Shown one piece after another: positions 35,760 through 44,109 of a stretch of DNA of 64,000 nt. Below the pieces are notes generated by a model that was given only the letters and a program-made list of their open reading frames with translations, was not told the DNA's origin and searched no databases. The position numbers were made by a program, and so were the translations under genes. Position 1 is the first letter of the stretch. Every line of letters begins with the position of its first letter. The DNA lies in the NCBI RefSeq assembly GCF_003233655.1, contig NZ_CP029832.1:1-64000 (forward strand), written 5' to 3'. The stretch comes from Azospirillum ramasamyi. GTDB lineage: Bacteria; Pseudomonadota; Alphaproteobacteria; Azospirillales; Azospirillaceae.

Positions 35760-37073
35760 ATGTCCGTATCCGCCATCCCCCATCCGTCCGCGTCCGACCG
35801 GCTGGAGGCGGCGCTTGCCCGCATCGCCGACCCGGAGCGGCAGGGCGCGATGGTCTTCACCGACGTCTATGCCGACGAGGCTCGTGCCGCCGCCGCAGCC
35901 AGCGACCGCCGGGCCGCGGCAGGCCGGCCGCTGGGGCCGCTCGACGGCCGAATCGTCTCGGTCAAGGCGCTGTTCGATGTGGCGGGCGACACCACCGCGG
36001 CCGGCTCCGCCATTCTGCGCGGCCAGCCCGCCGCCCGGCGCGACGCCCGTGCCGTGGCGCGGCTTCGTGCCGCCGGCGCCGTCATCGTCGGCCGCACCCA
36101 CATGACCGAGTTCGCCTTCTCCGCCGTCGGCATCAACCCCCATTACGGCAATCCCGGCAACCCGCGCGACCGCTCTCGGGTGCCGGGCGGTTCCTCGTCC
36201 GGTGCGGTGATCTCGGTGGTGGACGGCATGGCGGAACTCGCGGTCGGCAGCGACACCGGCGGTTCGCTGCGCATTCCGGCGGCGCTGTCGGGCGCGGTGG
36301 GGTTCAAGCCGACCTCCGGCCGCCTTTCGGCCGAGGGGGCCTTCCCGTTGTCCCGGTCGCTGGATGTCGTCGGCCCGGTCGCCGCGACGGTCGCGGATGC
36401 GGCCTTGCTCGATTCAATTCTGGGCGACGGCGACCCGGCGGCGCTGGGTCCATTGCCGGTTGCCGGTCAGTCCTTCCTGGTGCCGCGCGGGCGGTTGTTC
36501 GACGGGGTCGAGCCGGCGGTCGCCACCGCCTTCGAGGGGGCGCTGGACCGCTTGCGCGCCGCCGGTGCCCGGATTGTCGAGGGCTCCATCGACGCGGAAC
36601 TGGACGCCCTGGCCGATCTGGACCGCATCGGCGTCTTCACCGCCATCGAGCTTGCGGCGACGCTGGCGGAACTCGGCATCACGGCGCTGGACGGCATCGA
36701 TCCCAAGACCCGCGCCCGCATCGAGGCCGGCGGCCGGACGCCCGCCGCCGATTACGTCCGCATGCAGCGCCGCCGCGCCGATCTGATCCGCCTGATGGAC
36801 GAGCGGATGGCCCGTCATCCGGTTCTGCTGCTGCCGACCGTTCCGCTGACGGCTCCCGCCATCGCCGATGTGCTGGAGGATGCCGCCTTCCACCGCGTCA
36901 ACCTGCTGCTGCTGCGCAACCCCCGCATCGCCAATCTGTTCGACGTGCCGGCGATCTCGCTGCCGGTGCCGACCGCCGGGCTGCCGGTCGGGTTGATGGC
37001 GATGGGCCGCCGGGGCAGCGACCGCAGCCTTCTGGGCATCGCCGCCGGTCTGGAGGCCGCCTTGGCGGCCTGA
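35760..37073 (+). CDS. Amidase signature family hydrolase
   Basis: A 437-residue amidase. The Ser-cisSer-Lys triad is visible: Lys69 in IVSVKALFDVAG, Ser145 in VPGGSSSGAV and nucleophile Ser169 in GSDTGGSLRIPA, with the 24-residue Ser-Ser spacing of the family. ATG 35760 has AGGA upstream and begins after a non-coding-looking lead. It would hydrolyse an amide or carbamoyl compound to acid and ammonia. Its place next to a racemase and an amino-compound importer suggests one nitrogen-scavenging locus, but the substrate is not evident. Confidence 0.9.
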   Translation: MSVSAIPHPSASDRLEAALARIADPERQGAMVFTDVYADEARAAAAASDRRAAAGRPLGPLDGRIVSVKALFDVAGDTTAAGSAILRGQPAARRDARAVARLRAAGAVIVGRTHMTEFAFSAVGINPHYGNPGNPRDRSRVPGGSSSGAVISVVDGMAELAVGSDTGGSLRIPAALSGAVGFKPTSGRLSAEGAFPLSRSLDVVGPVAATVADAALLDSILGDGDPAALGPLPVAGQSFLVPRGRLFDGVEPAVATAFEGALDRLRAAGARIVEGSIDAELDALADLDRIGVFTAIELAATLAELGITALDGIDPKTRARIEAGGRTPAADYVRMQRRRADLIRLMDERMARHPVLLLPTVPLTAPAIADVLEDAAFHRVNLLLLRNPRIANLFDVPAISLPVPTAGLPVGLMAMGRRGSDRSLLGIAAGLEAALAA

Positions 37074-37123
37074 GACCCGGTTGCCCTGGTTGCCCCGGTT
37101 GCTCTCGCTGCCCCGGGTTTCCC

Positions 37124-37504
37124 TCAGGCGACCGGAGAGCGCCAGAGCCAGACCAGCCCGGCAACCGCCCCGGCCACGACAAGCACCAGCGCCAGGATGA
37201 TGGCGAGAGCGGTGCGGCGGTCCCTCGCCTCGCGCTGCTCCGCCTCGCGCCGCTTCTTCAGCAGATATTGCTGTTCGGGGCTGAGGAAGCGCCCGGCGGC
37301 GGCATCGGGCGTGGCGGAGAAGTTTGGCCTGCGCCCCTTGGCGCCGGGCACCGCCGTCGCCCTCGCCGCCGCCCCCCGCACCGCCGTGGTGAGGCCGCCG
37401 GGCGACGGCCGGCCCGTGTTGATGGTGTCCGCCGCCGTCCCGCGGACGGCCGTCACCTGCCGGCCCTTGCGCTTTCGTGGTAACTTGCGCCGTCTGGTCG
37501 CCAT
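37124..37504 (-). CDS. Small basic single-pass membrane protein, unknown
   Basis: A 126-residue protein I do not recognise. It begins with a very basic stretch (MATRRRKLPRKRKGR), continues with low-complexity Ala/Gly/Thr sequence, then a charged coiled-coil-like helix (EQQYLLKKRREAEQREARDRR), and ends in one hydrophobic helix (ALAIILALVLVVAGAVAGLVWLW). This looks like a C-tail-anchored protein with a cytoplasmic basic domain. It converges on the amidase gene. Codon use is ordinary for the region, so it is probably real. Confidence 0.6.
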   Translation of the reverse strand: MATRRRKLPRKRKGRQVTAVRGTAADTINTGRPSPGGLTTAVRGAAARATAVPGAKGRRPNFSATPDAAAGRFLSPEQQYLLKKRREAEQREARDRRTALAIILALVLVVAGAVAGLVWLWRSPVA

Positions 37505-37720
37505 TCCCGTCCCCTTGCTGTCCTTTACACCTTGGTCGCGGCGGGGAGCATACCCGGCTCCGCCGTCCGGCGCAGCCAATCACAAGAGGAACTGCGGAAA
37601 GTCACATGGCACAGCCTGCGGTGAACCGGCGTCCGCTGCGTTCCAGGCGGCATGGCAGCAATCCCTTGGCCGTCGTTGGAGGGGCGCCATGCTCGGGAAC
37701 GGCGACGGCCGGCGCTCCGT

Positions 37721-38185
37721 TCAGAAATCCAGCAGGGCGTTGTCGATGACCTCTTTCATCACGAAGAAGGTCCGCGTCTGCCGCACGCCGGGCAGGGCGA
37801 TCAGTTGCCGCCCGTGCAACTCGTTGAAATCGGCGATGTCGCTGACGCGGATCTTCAGGAAAAAGTCGAAATCGCCGGCGACCAGATGGCAGTCCAGCAC
37901 GAAGGGAAGCTTGCGGATCGCATTCTCGAAGTCGCCGAAGCTTTCCGGCGTCGAGCGGTCCAGCACGACCCCGACGATCACCAGCGTCCCGCGGTCCACC
38001 TTGGCCGGCGCGATTTCCGCCCGCACGGACCGGATATAACCGTCCCCGAACAGGCGCTGGGTGCGCCGGTGGCAGGTCGCCGGACTGACATGGACGGCGG
38101 CGGCGACATCCGCGTTGGTCATCCGTCCATCCCTTTGTAGATGTTGCAGAATCCGACGATCCACCGCATCGAGCTTTTCAGCCAT
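37721..38185 (-). CDS. acdR: AcdR-like Lrp/AsnC-family regulator
   Basis: A 154-residue Lrp-type protein: an AsnC helix-turn-helix (DAVDRRILQHLQRDGRMTNADVAAAVHVSPATCHRRTQRL) and a C-terminal RAM domain (LPFVLDCHLVAGDFDFFLKIRVSDIADFNELHGRQLIALPGV). It is divergent from acdS, the standard arrangement for AcdR, which activates ACC deaminase expression. ATG 38185 has GGAAGAG upstream; an in-frame ATG at 38200 has none. Confidence 0.9.
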   Translation of the reverse strand: MAEKLDAVDRRILQHLQRDGRMTNADVAAAVHVSPATCHRRTQRLFGDGYIRSVRAEIAPAKVDRGTLVIVGVVLDRSTPESFGDFENAIRKLPFVLDCHLVAGDFDFFLKIRVSDIADFNELHGRQLIALPGVRQTRTFFVMKEVIDNALLDF

Positions 38186-38215
38186 GAAAGACTCTTCCAT
38201 TTTTGCCCTGAGAAG

Positions 38216-38250
38216 AGGCTATTCGTCTCAATAAGAGCCGGCAATAGCCT
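38216..38250. promoter_or_regulatory. Inverted repeat in the acdR/acdS promoter
   Basis: AGGCTATT (38216-38223) and AATAGCCT (38243-38250) are perfect inverted arms, 27 bases centre to centre. They lie 30 bases before acdR and 90 bases before acdS. An AcdR (Lrp-type) binding site is the most natural reading, since such regulators wrap spaced inverted sites. Confidence 0.4.
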
Positions 38251-38340
38251 GATAGTCGGAAATTGATGGCCGAACTATGGAAGCACCTTTCAAAAATCGG
38301 ATGATACCGTTGCTCCACCTCACCATTGGAGCATGCCACG

Positions 38341-39357
38341 ATGCGCCTCGACCGTTTCGAACGCTATCCGCTCACCTTCGGCCCGACCCCGATCGAGTTT
38401 CTGCCGCGGCTCACCGACGCGCTCGGCGGCAAGGTCGAGATCTACGCCAAGCGCGACGACTGCAACTCCGGCCTTGCCATGGGCGGCAACAAGCTGCGCA
38501 AGCTGGAATACATCGTTCCGGACGCCATCGCGTCGGGGGCCGACACGTTGGTGTCCATTGGCGGCGTGCAATCCAACCACACCCGCATGGTGGCGGCGAC
38601 GGCGGCCAAGATCGGCATGAAATGCGTCGTGGTGCAGGAAAGCTGGGTGCCGCACGAGGATGCCGTCTATGATCGCGTCGGCAACATCCTGCTGACCCGC
38701 CTGATGGGGGCGGATAGCCGCATCGTTCCAGATGGCTTCGACATCGGCATCCGCAAGAGCTGGGAGGACGCGATCCAGTCGGTCAAGGATGCCGGCGGCA
38801 AGCCCTACGGCATTCCGGCCGGCGCGTCGGTGCACAAATATGGCGGGCTCGGCTATGTCGGCTTCGCCGAGGAGGTGCGCAAGCAGGAAGCCGAACTCGG
38901 CTTCAGGTTCGACTACATCGTCGTCTGCGTGGTGACCGGGTCGACCCAGGCCGGCATGATCGTCGGCTTCGCCGCCGATGACCGGGCCGACCGAGTGATC
39001 GGCATCGACGCCTCCGGCACGCCGGAGCAGACCCGCAGCCAGGTCCGTCAGATCGTCGACGGCACGGCCGAACTCGTCGAACTGGGCCGCAAGGTCCGCG
39101 ACGACGAGATCGTCATCCTGGAGGACTATGCCTATCCCGCCTATGGCGTGCCGAGCGCCGAGACCAACGAGGCCATCCGCCTCGCCGCCCGCACCGAGGC
39201 GATGATCACCGACCCGGTGTATGAGGGCAAGTCGATGCAGGGCATGATCGACCTCGTCAGGAAGGGCTGGTTCCCGGAGGGCTCCAAGGTGCTCTACGCC
39301 CATCTTGGCGGCGCGCCGGCGATCAACGGCTACAGCTACACCTACCGCAACGGTTGA
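38341..39357 (+). CDS. acdS: 1-aminocyclopropane-1-carboxylate deaminase
   Basis: A 338-residue PLP enzyme that splits the plant ethylene precursor ACC into 2-oxobutyrate and ammonia. All residues that separate true ACC deaminases from D-cysteine desulfhydrase relatives are present at their usual numbers: Lys51 (GGNKLRK), Ser78 (VQSNH), Tyr294 and Glu295 (DPVYEGK) and Leu322 (AHLGGAP). Length equals that of characterised enzymes. It is divergent from acdR. The enzyme acts in the cytoplasm and marks a plant-growth-promoting lifestyle. A strong hairpin follows the stop directly. Confidence 0.96.
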   Translation: MRLDRFERYPLTFGPTPIEFLPRLTDALGGKVEIYAKRDDCNSGLAMGGNKLRKLEYIVPDAIASGADTLVSIGGVQSNHTRMVAATAAKIGMKCVVVQESWVPHEDAVYDRVGNILLTRLMGADSRIVPDGFDIGIRKSWEDAIQSVKDAGGKPYGIPAGASVHKYGGLGYVGFAEEVRKQEAELGFRFDYIVVCVVTGSTQAGMIVGFAADDRADRVIGIDASGTPEQTRSQVRQIVDGTAELVELGRKVRDDEIVILEDYAYPAYGVPSAETNEAIRLAARTEAMITDPVYEGKSMQGMIDLVRKGWFPEGSKVLYAHLGGAPAINGYSYTYRNG

Positions 39358-39395
39358 TACCGCCGAGCGCAAGTCCTGACCTACGCTCGGCGGTA
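39358..39395 (+). terminator. Hairpin immediately after acdS
   Basis: TACCGCCGAGCG (39358-39369) pairs perfectly with CGCTCGGCGGTA (39384-39395) over a 14-base loop and starts directly after the acdS stop. No T tract follows, so termination would be weak or factor-dependent; 3'-end protection is also possible. Confidence 0.5.
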
Positions 39396-39513
39396 AGGGC
39401 CGCGATTGCGGCCCCGCAGGCCCATGCCTGCGAAGGCAAGCGGCCGGACGGCCGCGCCCGCCGTCTGAGGGCGAGCGTAAAGTCTGATGGGTCAGACTTT
39501 ACGCCCGATGATA
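39389..39513. repeat. Dispersed hairpin repeat, copy 1
   Basis: This shares GGCGGTAAGGGCCGCGA, then TGAGGGCGAGCGTAAAG, and an ending in CGATGATA with the reverse complement of 54288-54363. It contains a perfect 13-bp stem, GCGTAAAGTCTGA (39475-39487) against 39492-39504, with loop TGGG. About 50 extra GC-rich bases (39404-39460) separate the two shared parts in this copy. It is a non-coding mobile palindromic unit sitting downstream of acdS. Confidence 0.75.
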
Positions 39514-39645
39514 CGAGTCCGGCCGGGACGGCCTTGACCTTTTGGAACGGCTGCTCTTGAATCCCGCGCTGATATGGCTGGTTGTCCGGCCGCATCCGCC
39601 GGGGCCGGCCCCCGGATATTCCTCCCGCCAAGGCCGGTCCGCGCC

Positions 39646-40419
39646 ATGCCCCGTTTCGCCGCAAACCTGACGATGATGTTCACGGAGCGTCCGTTCCTCG
39701 ACCGCTTCGACGCCGCGGCGGATGCCGGCTTCCGCGCCGTGGAGTGCCTGTTCCCCTACGACCATGCGCCGGACGAGATCGCCGGACGCCTGCAGCGCAA
39801 TCGCCTGACCCAGGCCCTGTTCAACATGCCGCCCGGCGACTGGGCGGCGGGGGAGCGGGGGCTGGCGGCTCTGCCCGGCCGCTTCGGGGAAGTGAAGGCG
39901 GGCGTCGCCGCCGCGCTGCGCTATGCCGAGGCGACGGGCTGCCGGCGGCTGCACCTGATGGCCGGGCTGGCCGATTCCGGCGACCCGGCGGCGGCTGCGC
40001 GGTATCGCGACGCGGTGCTGCATGCCGCCGATGCGCTGGGCGAACGCGGCATCGAACTGATGCTGGAACCGATCAACGGCCGCGACATGCCCGGCTATTT
40101 CCTGAATGATTTCGCCGCCGCGGAAGGACTGATCGCCGGCATCGGCCGCTCGAACGTCCGGCTGCAGTTCGACATCTACCACCGGCAGATCCTGCATGGC
40201 GACGTGACCATGGCCCTGCGCCGGCTGATGCCGATGATCGGCCACATCCAGATCGCGTCGGTTCCGTCCCGCCAGGAACCGGACGGGGAGGAACTGAACT
40301 GGCCCTTCCTGTTCGCCGAACTGGACCGGCTGGATTATGGCGGTTTCGTCGGCTGCGAATACCGCCCGCGGGGCCGGACCGAGGACGGACTCGGCTGGTT
40401 CGGCCCCTATCGCGACTGA
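39646..40419 (+). CDS. Hydroxypyruvate isomerase family protein (Hyi/OtnI)
   Basis: A 257-residue TIM-barrel isomerase. The N-terminus PRFAANLTMMFTERPFLDRF and the segments AVECLFPYDHAPDEIAGRL, LFNMPPGDWAAGERG, IELMLEPINGRDMPGYFL, VRLQFDIYHRQILHGD and GFVGCEYRPRG are characteristic, with catalytic Glu in LMLEPIN and GCEYRP. It interconverts hydroxypyruvate and tartronate semialdehyde, or the related 2-oxo-tetronate compounds of OtnI. No glyoxylate or tetronate pathway partner is adjacent, so the exact substrate is uncertain. Confidence 0.88.
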   Translation: MPRFAANLTMMFTERPFLDRFDAAADAGFRAVECLFPYDHAPDEIAGRLQRNRLTQALFNMPPGDWAAGERGLAALPGRFGEVKAGVAAALRYAEATGCRRLHLMAGLADSGDPAAAARYRDAVLHAADALGERGIELMLEPINGRDMPGYFLNDFAAAEGLIAGIGRSNVRLQFDIYHRQILHGDVTMALRRLMPMIGHIQIASVPSRQEPDGEELNWPFLFAELDRLDYGGFVGCEYRPRGRTEDGLGWFGPYRD

Positions 40420-40440
40420 TCGGCTGCGACCGTTCGGCCG

Positions 40441-41799
40441 TCAAGCCAGGACGGTGTCGTACAGCAGCTTCAGGTTCAGCACGACGATCGCCGTGGCCAC
40501 GATCCAGGACAGGGTGGCGACCCAGCCGGGGACGGCGAAGCTGCCCATCTTGCTGCGGTCGGTGACGAAGCGGACCAGCGGGATCACCGCGAAGGGCAGT
40601 TGCATCGACAGCACCACCTGGCTGAACACCAGAAGCTGGGCCGTGCCGCGTTCGCCAAAGATCGCCGTCACCACCACCACCGGGATGATGGCGAGCCCGC
40701 GGGTCAGCAGCCGGCGCGCCCAGTGGGGCAGCCGCAGCCGCAGGAAGCCCTCCATCACGATCTGGCCGGCCAGCGTCGCCGTGACCGTGGAGTTCAGCCC
40801 CGAGGCCAGCAACGCCACCGCGAACAGCGTCGAAGCGATGTCGAGACCGAGCAGGGGAGACAGCAGTTCGAACGCCTGTCCGATCTCCGCCACCTCGGTA
40901 TGGCCGCTGCCGTGGAAGACGCTGGCCGCGAGGATCAGGATGGCGGCGTTGACGAACAGGGCCAGCATCAGCGCGATGGTGCTGTCGGCGGTGGCCCAGG
41001 TGATGGCGTCGCGCCGCCCTTCCTCCGTCCGCGGATAGGCCCGCGTCTGCACGATGGAGGAATGGAGGTACAGGTTGTGCGGCATCACCGTCGCCCCCAG
41101 GATGCCGATGGCGATATAGAGCATCTCGGGGTTCATGACGATCTCCGCCGACGGCACGAAGCCCTGCAGGACGGCGGCGACCGGCGGCGCCGCGGCGGCG
41201 ATCTGCACGATGAAGCAGCCGGCGATGACCGCCAGCAGCGCGATCACGAAGGCTTCGAGATAGCGGAACCCCCGCTGCATCAGAAGCAGGACCAGGAAGG
41301 CGTCCAGCGCGGTGATCAGCGCGCCGCCGATCAGCGGGATGCCGAACAGCAGGTTCAGCGCGATGGCGGTGCCGATGACCTCGGCAAGGTCGCAGGCGAT
41401 GATCGCCGCTTCGCACGCCACCCACAGCATCAGGTTGACCGGTCGCGGGTAATGGTGGCGGCAGGCCTGGGCGAGATCGCGCCCGGTGACGATGCCGAGC
41501 CTTGCGGCCAGCGATTGCAGCAGGATCGCCATCAGGTTCGACAACATGACGACGGCCAGCAGCGTGTAGCCGAACTGCGACCCGCCGGCGAGATCGGTCG
41601 CCCAGTTGCCGGGATCCATATAGCCGACCGACACCATGTAGCCCGGCCCGGCAAAGGCCAGCATCCGGCGCAGCCACAGTCCGCCCTGCGGCACCGCGAC
41701 GGAGGCGTGGACTTCCGGCAGGCTAGGCCGGTTCTCGTCGTCCGGGCCGGAATTTCTCCAGGCATTCGGGGTCGGCCGGGCGGCTTCGGCTTCCGGCAT
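40441..41799 (-). CDS. mntH: Nramp-type manganese/divalent metal transporter
   Basis: A 452-residue, 11-helix proton-coupled metal importer. Metal-binding motifs are intact: [12 protein letters not shown] on helix 1 and the [15 protein letters not shown] loop of helix 6. Other helices include [17 protein letters not shown] and [27 protein letters not shown]. Bacterial family members import Mn(II) and some Fe(II). A Fur-like 15-mer lies 22 bases before the ATG, so metal-dependent repression is plausible. It converges on the Hyi-like gene. Confidence 0.93.
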   Translation of the reverse strand: MPEAEAARPTPNAWRNSGPDDENRPSLPEVHASVAVPQGGLWLRRMLAFAGPGYMVSVGYMDPGNWATDLAGGSQFGYTLLAVVMLSNLMAILLQSLAARLGIVTGRDLAQACRHHYPRPVNLMLWVACEAAIIACDLAEVIGTAIALNLLFGIPLIGGALITALDAFLVLLLMQRGFRYLEAFVIALLAVIAGCFIVQIAAAAPPVAAVLQGFVPSAEIVMNPEMLYIAIGILGATVMPHNLYLHSSIVQTRAYPRTEEGRRDAITWATADSTIALMLALFVNAAILILAASVFHGSGHTEVAEIGQAFELLSPLLGLDIASTLFAVALLASGLNSTVTATLAGQIVMEGFLRLRLPHWARRLLTRGLAIIPVVVVTAIFGERGTAQLLVFSQVVLSMQLPFAVIPLVRFVTDRSKMGSFAVPGWVATLSWIVATAIVVLNLKLLYDTVLA

Positions 41800-42423
41800 T
41801 GGCGGGACTCCTGGCCGAATTGCGAATTGGTATCATTCAAGTATGCGTCGGGACAATGAGTATGCAAGCTGCTATGTTTTCCGAACCCGAACCTTTTGCC
41901 GGAATCGTCAGCCACCCCCCGAAGGATGCGTGTTCCGAAGGGTTGCGGCGGTTGACCGTCACTCCGCCTCACTGGCTCCCGCAGAAGTCGCCACTGCAGC
42001 GCTCCTTGCAATCTTGATATGCGGGTGTGGGGTGATTTGTCTGCATGGCTCCCCGCTGAACCCGCTTGGCGCGGAGATGGTGGCAGCACTCCAATTTGAA
42101 ATAGCGACGAACAGCATATGCTGCACCGCATCCTGAGATTTTTATTGGGGCAATGGGGGGTGATTGCTTTCGTATGCGGTATAACGCAGAAAAACACGGG
42201 GTCATTTCGCAAAAAATCCGCTGGTTTCCTAGCGCTACGAATATCTATCGGCATTTTATAGAATATACAAAGTATCAGTGGCATGAGCCAAATGAATACT
42301 GGGATATGTAGCAATCAAGAATGCATTTTTGTTTTCATCGCAATTTCAGTTTACCAATTATTTGGAGTTACGATTTAGTCTCCGGCCAACCTCTTGAAGG
42401 CGGTTGTGTGTCTGGAGCTTCCC
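41800..42423. other. Long intergenic region with an AT-rich half
   Basis: This 624-base gap between mntH and the MFS gene holds no credible gene. The left part has regional GC content and contains TGCGAATTGGTATCA (41821-41835), similar to the Fur-like boxes at 10393 and 11642. From about 42120 to 42390 it is conspicuously AT-rich, unlike anything else of this length in the window. TCTGGAGC just before 42424 is the ribosome site of the next gene. The region could be a recombination scar or a strong promoter. Confidence 0.6.
41821..41835. promoter_or_regulatory. Fur-like (Fur/Mur/MntR) box upstream of mntH
   Basis: TGCGAATTGGTATCA shares the left half TGCGAAT and right end TATCA with the box in the fecI promoter (TGCGAATCATTATCA). 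It lies 22 bases from the mntH ATG. In alphaproteobacteria mntH is usually repressed by a manganese-sensing Fur homologue, which would suit a related site. Confidence 0.45.
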
Positions 42424-44109
42424 ATGCCCCCAAATTCGGTCGCACGTCCGCGCGTGACTCTGCCTGTTATCACGACAACTAGCCTCGTTACCCTATATTT
42501 TCTTGTTTGCGCTAAATTTTATACAAACTATGCATTGGCAATTGAGTCCGATGCCGCACAGGTTGCAATCAATGGCTTTCTTGACCGTTCGCTGACGGTT
42601 GCCGCTGCGGTTTTGGCCGCGGTGGCACTGTCTGCCCTGCTGACGCCGGCCCTGCTGCGTGCGGCTGGAGCCACGCCCTTGCGCGCGGTCATGATGGTGG
42701 CGGCGGCACTGATCGCATTCGCGGCCGGGGTGCTGCCGCAACTGGCCTCCGTGCTGCCGGCAGAGGCGCTCGGCGGCGTCCTCTTCGACGGCGCCGTTCT
42801 GCTGCTCGTTTCGCTTCTGCTGGCGTTCGAGGCTCTGCTTCTGCTCGCCGCGCCGCCGCGCCGCTCGGCACCGTTACCCGCATCGGCGGTGGCGGGGATG
42901 CGCGCCGCGCTGTTCCTGTTCATGCTGGCGGAAGAGCTGTCGCGCTCCTTCCTGCCGCTCTACACGCGCGAGCTATACACGCCGGTGCCCGGCCTGTCGG
43001 AAACCTTGATGATGGGGTTGCCGATCGGGCTGTTCATGGCCCTGGTCGCGGTCTTCACCCCCTTCGCCGGTGCCTGGGCGGACCGCTTCGGCAGCCGTCG
43101 CACCCTACTGCTGGGAACCCTGCCGGCGGTCGCCGGCTTCGCCGGGACGGCGCTGGCCGGCTCGATGGCCGAATTGCTGCTGTGGCGCAGCGCCTGCGCG
43201 CTCGGCTATGCGGTGATGTTCATCGGGGCGCAGGGCTTCATCGCCCGCCACACCCCGGCCGGACAGCGCGCGCGCGGCATGGCGCAATTCGTCGCCGCCG
43301 TGGTCGTCGCCGGGCTGTGCGGTGCGCCGCTGGGCGGAATTCTGGCCGACCTTCTCGGCTATCGCGCCACCTTCGCAGCCTCGGCCCTGCAGGCCTTGGC
43401 AGCATCTTTCGCCGCCGCGACCCTGCTGCCGGCCGACCGGGGGGAGCGTGGGCGGGCCCGCCGCTTCCGCCTGGGCGACGTTGGCGGCCTGCTCGCCAAT
43501 CAGCGTTTCGTCGCCCTGCTGCTGTTCTCGTCGGTGCCGACGAAGCTGATGCTGACCGGCTACCTCTTCTATCTGGTTCCGGTTTCCCTCCACGCGGCGG
43601 GCGAAACCCCGGCCGGGATCGGCCGGCTGATGATGACCTACGGGCTGATCATCGTGCTGCTCGGTCCCTGGGTGTCGCGGCTGGCCGACCGCACCGGCCG
43701 CCACGCCCTGTTCGCCGGGATCGGCGGGCTGGTCGGCGGGGCGGGCGCGCTGGCGATTCTTCAGGATCCGGGTGTTCCGGGCATCCTGGCCGGCATCGCG
43801 GCGTTGGGCGTCGCCCACGCCCTGAACAACGCCACCCAACTGGCCCTGGTGCCGGAGATCTGCCGTGCGGAATGCGCCCGCATGGGCGAATCGAGCGTCT
43901 TCGGCGTCTACCGCCTGCTGGAGCGGGGCGGGTCGGTCGCCGGTCCGCTGCTGGCCGCCGCCGTCGCCGACCGCTTCGGGATACAGGCGGCGCTGGTGAC
44001 GCTTGGCGCGCTGGGCGTGCTGTGCGGCACGGCCTTCTGCGCGGTGTTCCTGCTGGCCCCGGCCGCGGCCCCCGCGTCACGGACGGCCGGAAAGGGCGCA
44101 GTCCCATGA
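42424..44109 (+). CDS. Major facilitator superfamily protein with an extra N-terminal four-helix region
   Basis: A 561-residue polytopic protein. A standard 12-helix MFS part starts near residue 160 (ALFLFMLAEELSRSFLPLYTREL) with the family's GAWADRFGSRRTLLLGT loop and a second-half counterpart, SRLADRTGRHALFAG. Before it are four additional helices (residues about 15-150), so 16 are predicted. The first 60 codons are poorer in GC than the rest. ATG 42424 has GGAG seven bases upstream. Substrate unknown. The stop overlaps the next gene as ATGA, linking it to a hydrolase, a phosphatase and possibly a chemoreceptor. Confidence 0.8.
   Translation: MPPNSVARPRVTLPVITTTSLVTLYFLVCAKFYTNYALAIESDAAQVAINGFLDRSLTVAAAVLAAVALSALLTPALLRAAGATPLRAVMMVAAALIAFAAGVLPQLASVLPAEALGGVLFDGAVLLLVSLLLAFEALLLLAAPPRRSAPLPASAVAGMRAALFLFMLAEELSRSFLPLYTRELYTPVPGLSETLMMGLPIGLFMALVAVFTPFAGAWADRFGSRRTLLLGTLPAVAGFAGTALAGSMAELLLWRSACALGYAVMFIGAQGFIARHTPAGQRARGMAQFVAAVVVAGLCGAPLGGILADLLGYRATFAASALQALAASFAAATLLPADRGERGRARRFRLGDVGGLLANQRFVALLLFSSVPTKLMLTGYLFYLVPVSLHAAGETPAGIGRLMMTYGLIIVLLGPWVSRLADRTGRHALFAGIGGLVGGAGALAILQDPGVPGILAGIAALGVAHALNNATQLALVPEICRAECARMGESSVFGVYRLLERGGSVAGPLLAAAVADRFGIQAALVTLGALGVLCGTAFCAVFLLAPAAAPASRTAGKGAVP

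Noticed and set aside
41532..42314. 260-codon minus-strand frame spanning the AT-rich region and mntH start
   Set aside because: It begins in AT-rich intergenic DNA and ends inside mntH in the wrong frame. No conserved motif, no ribosome site.
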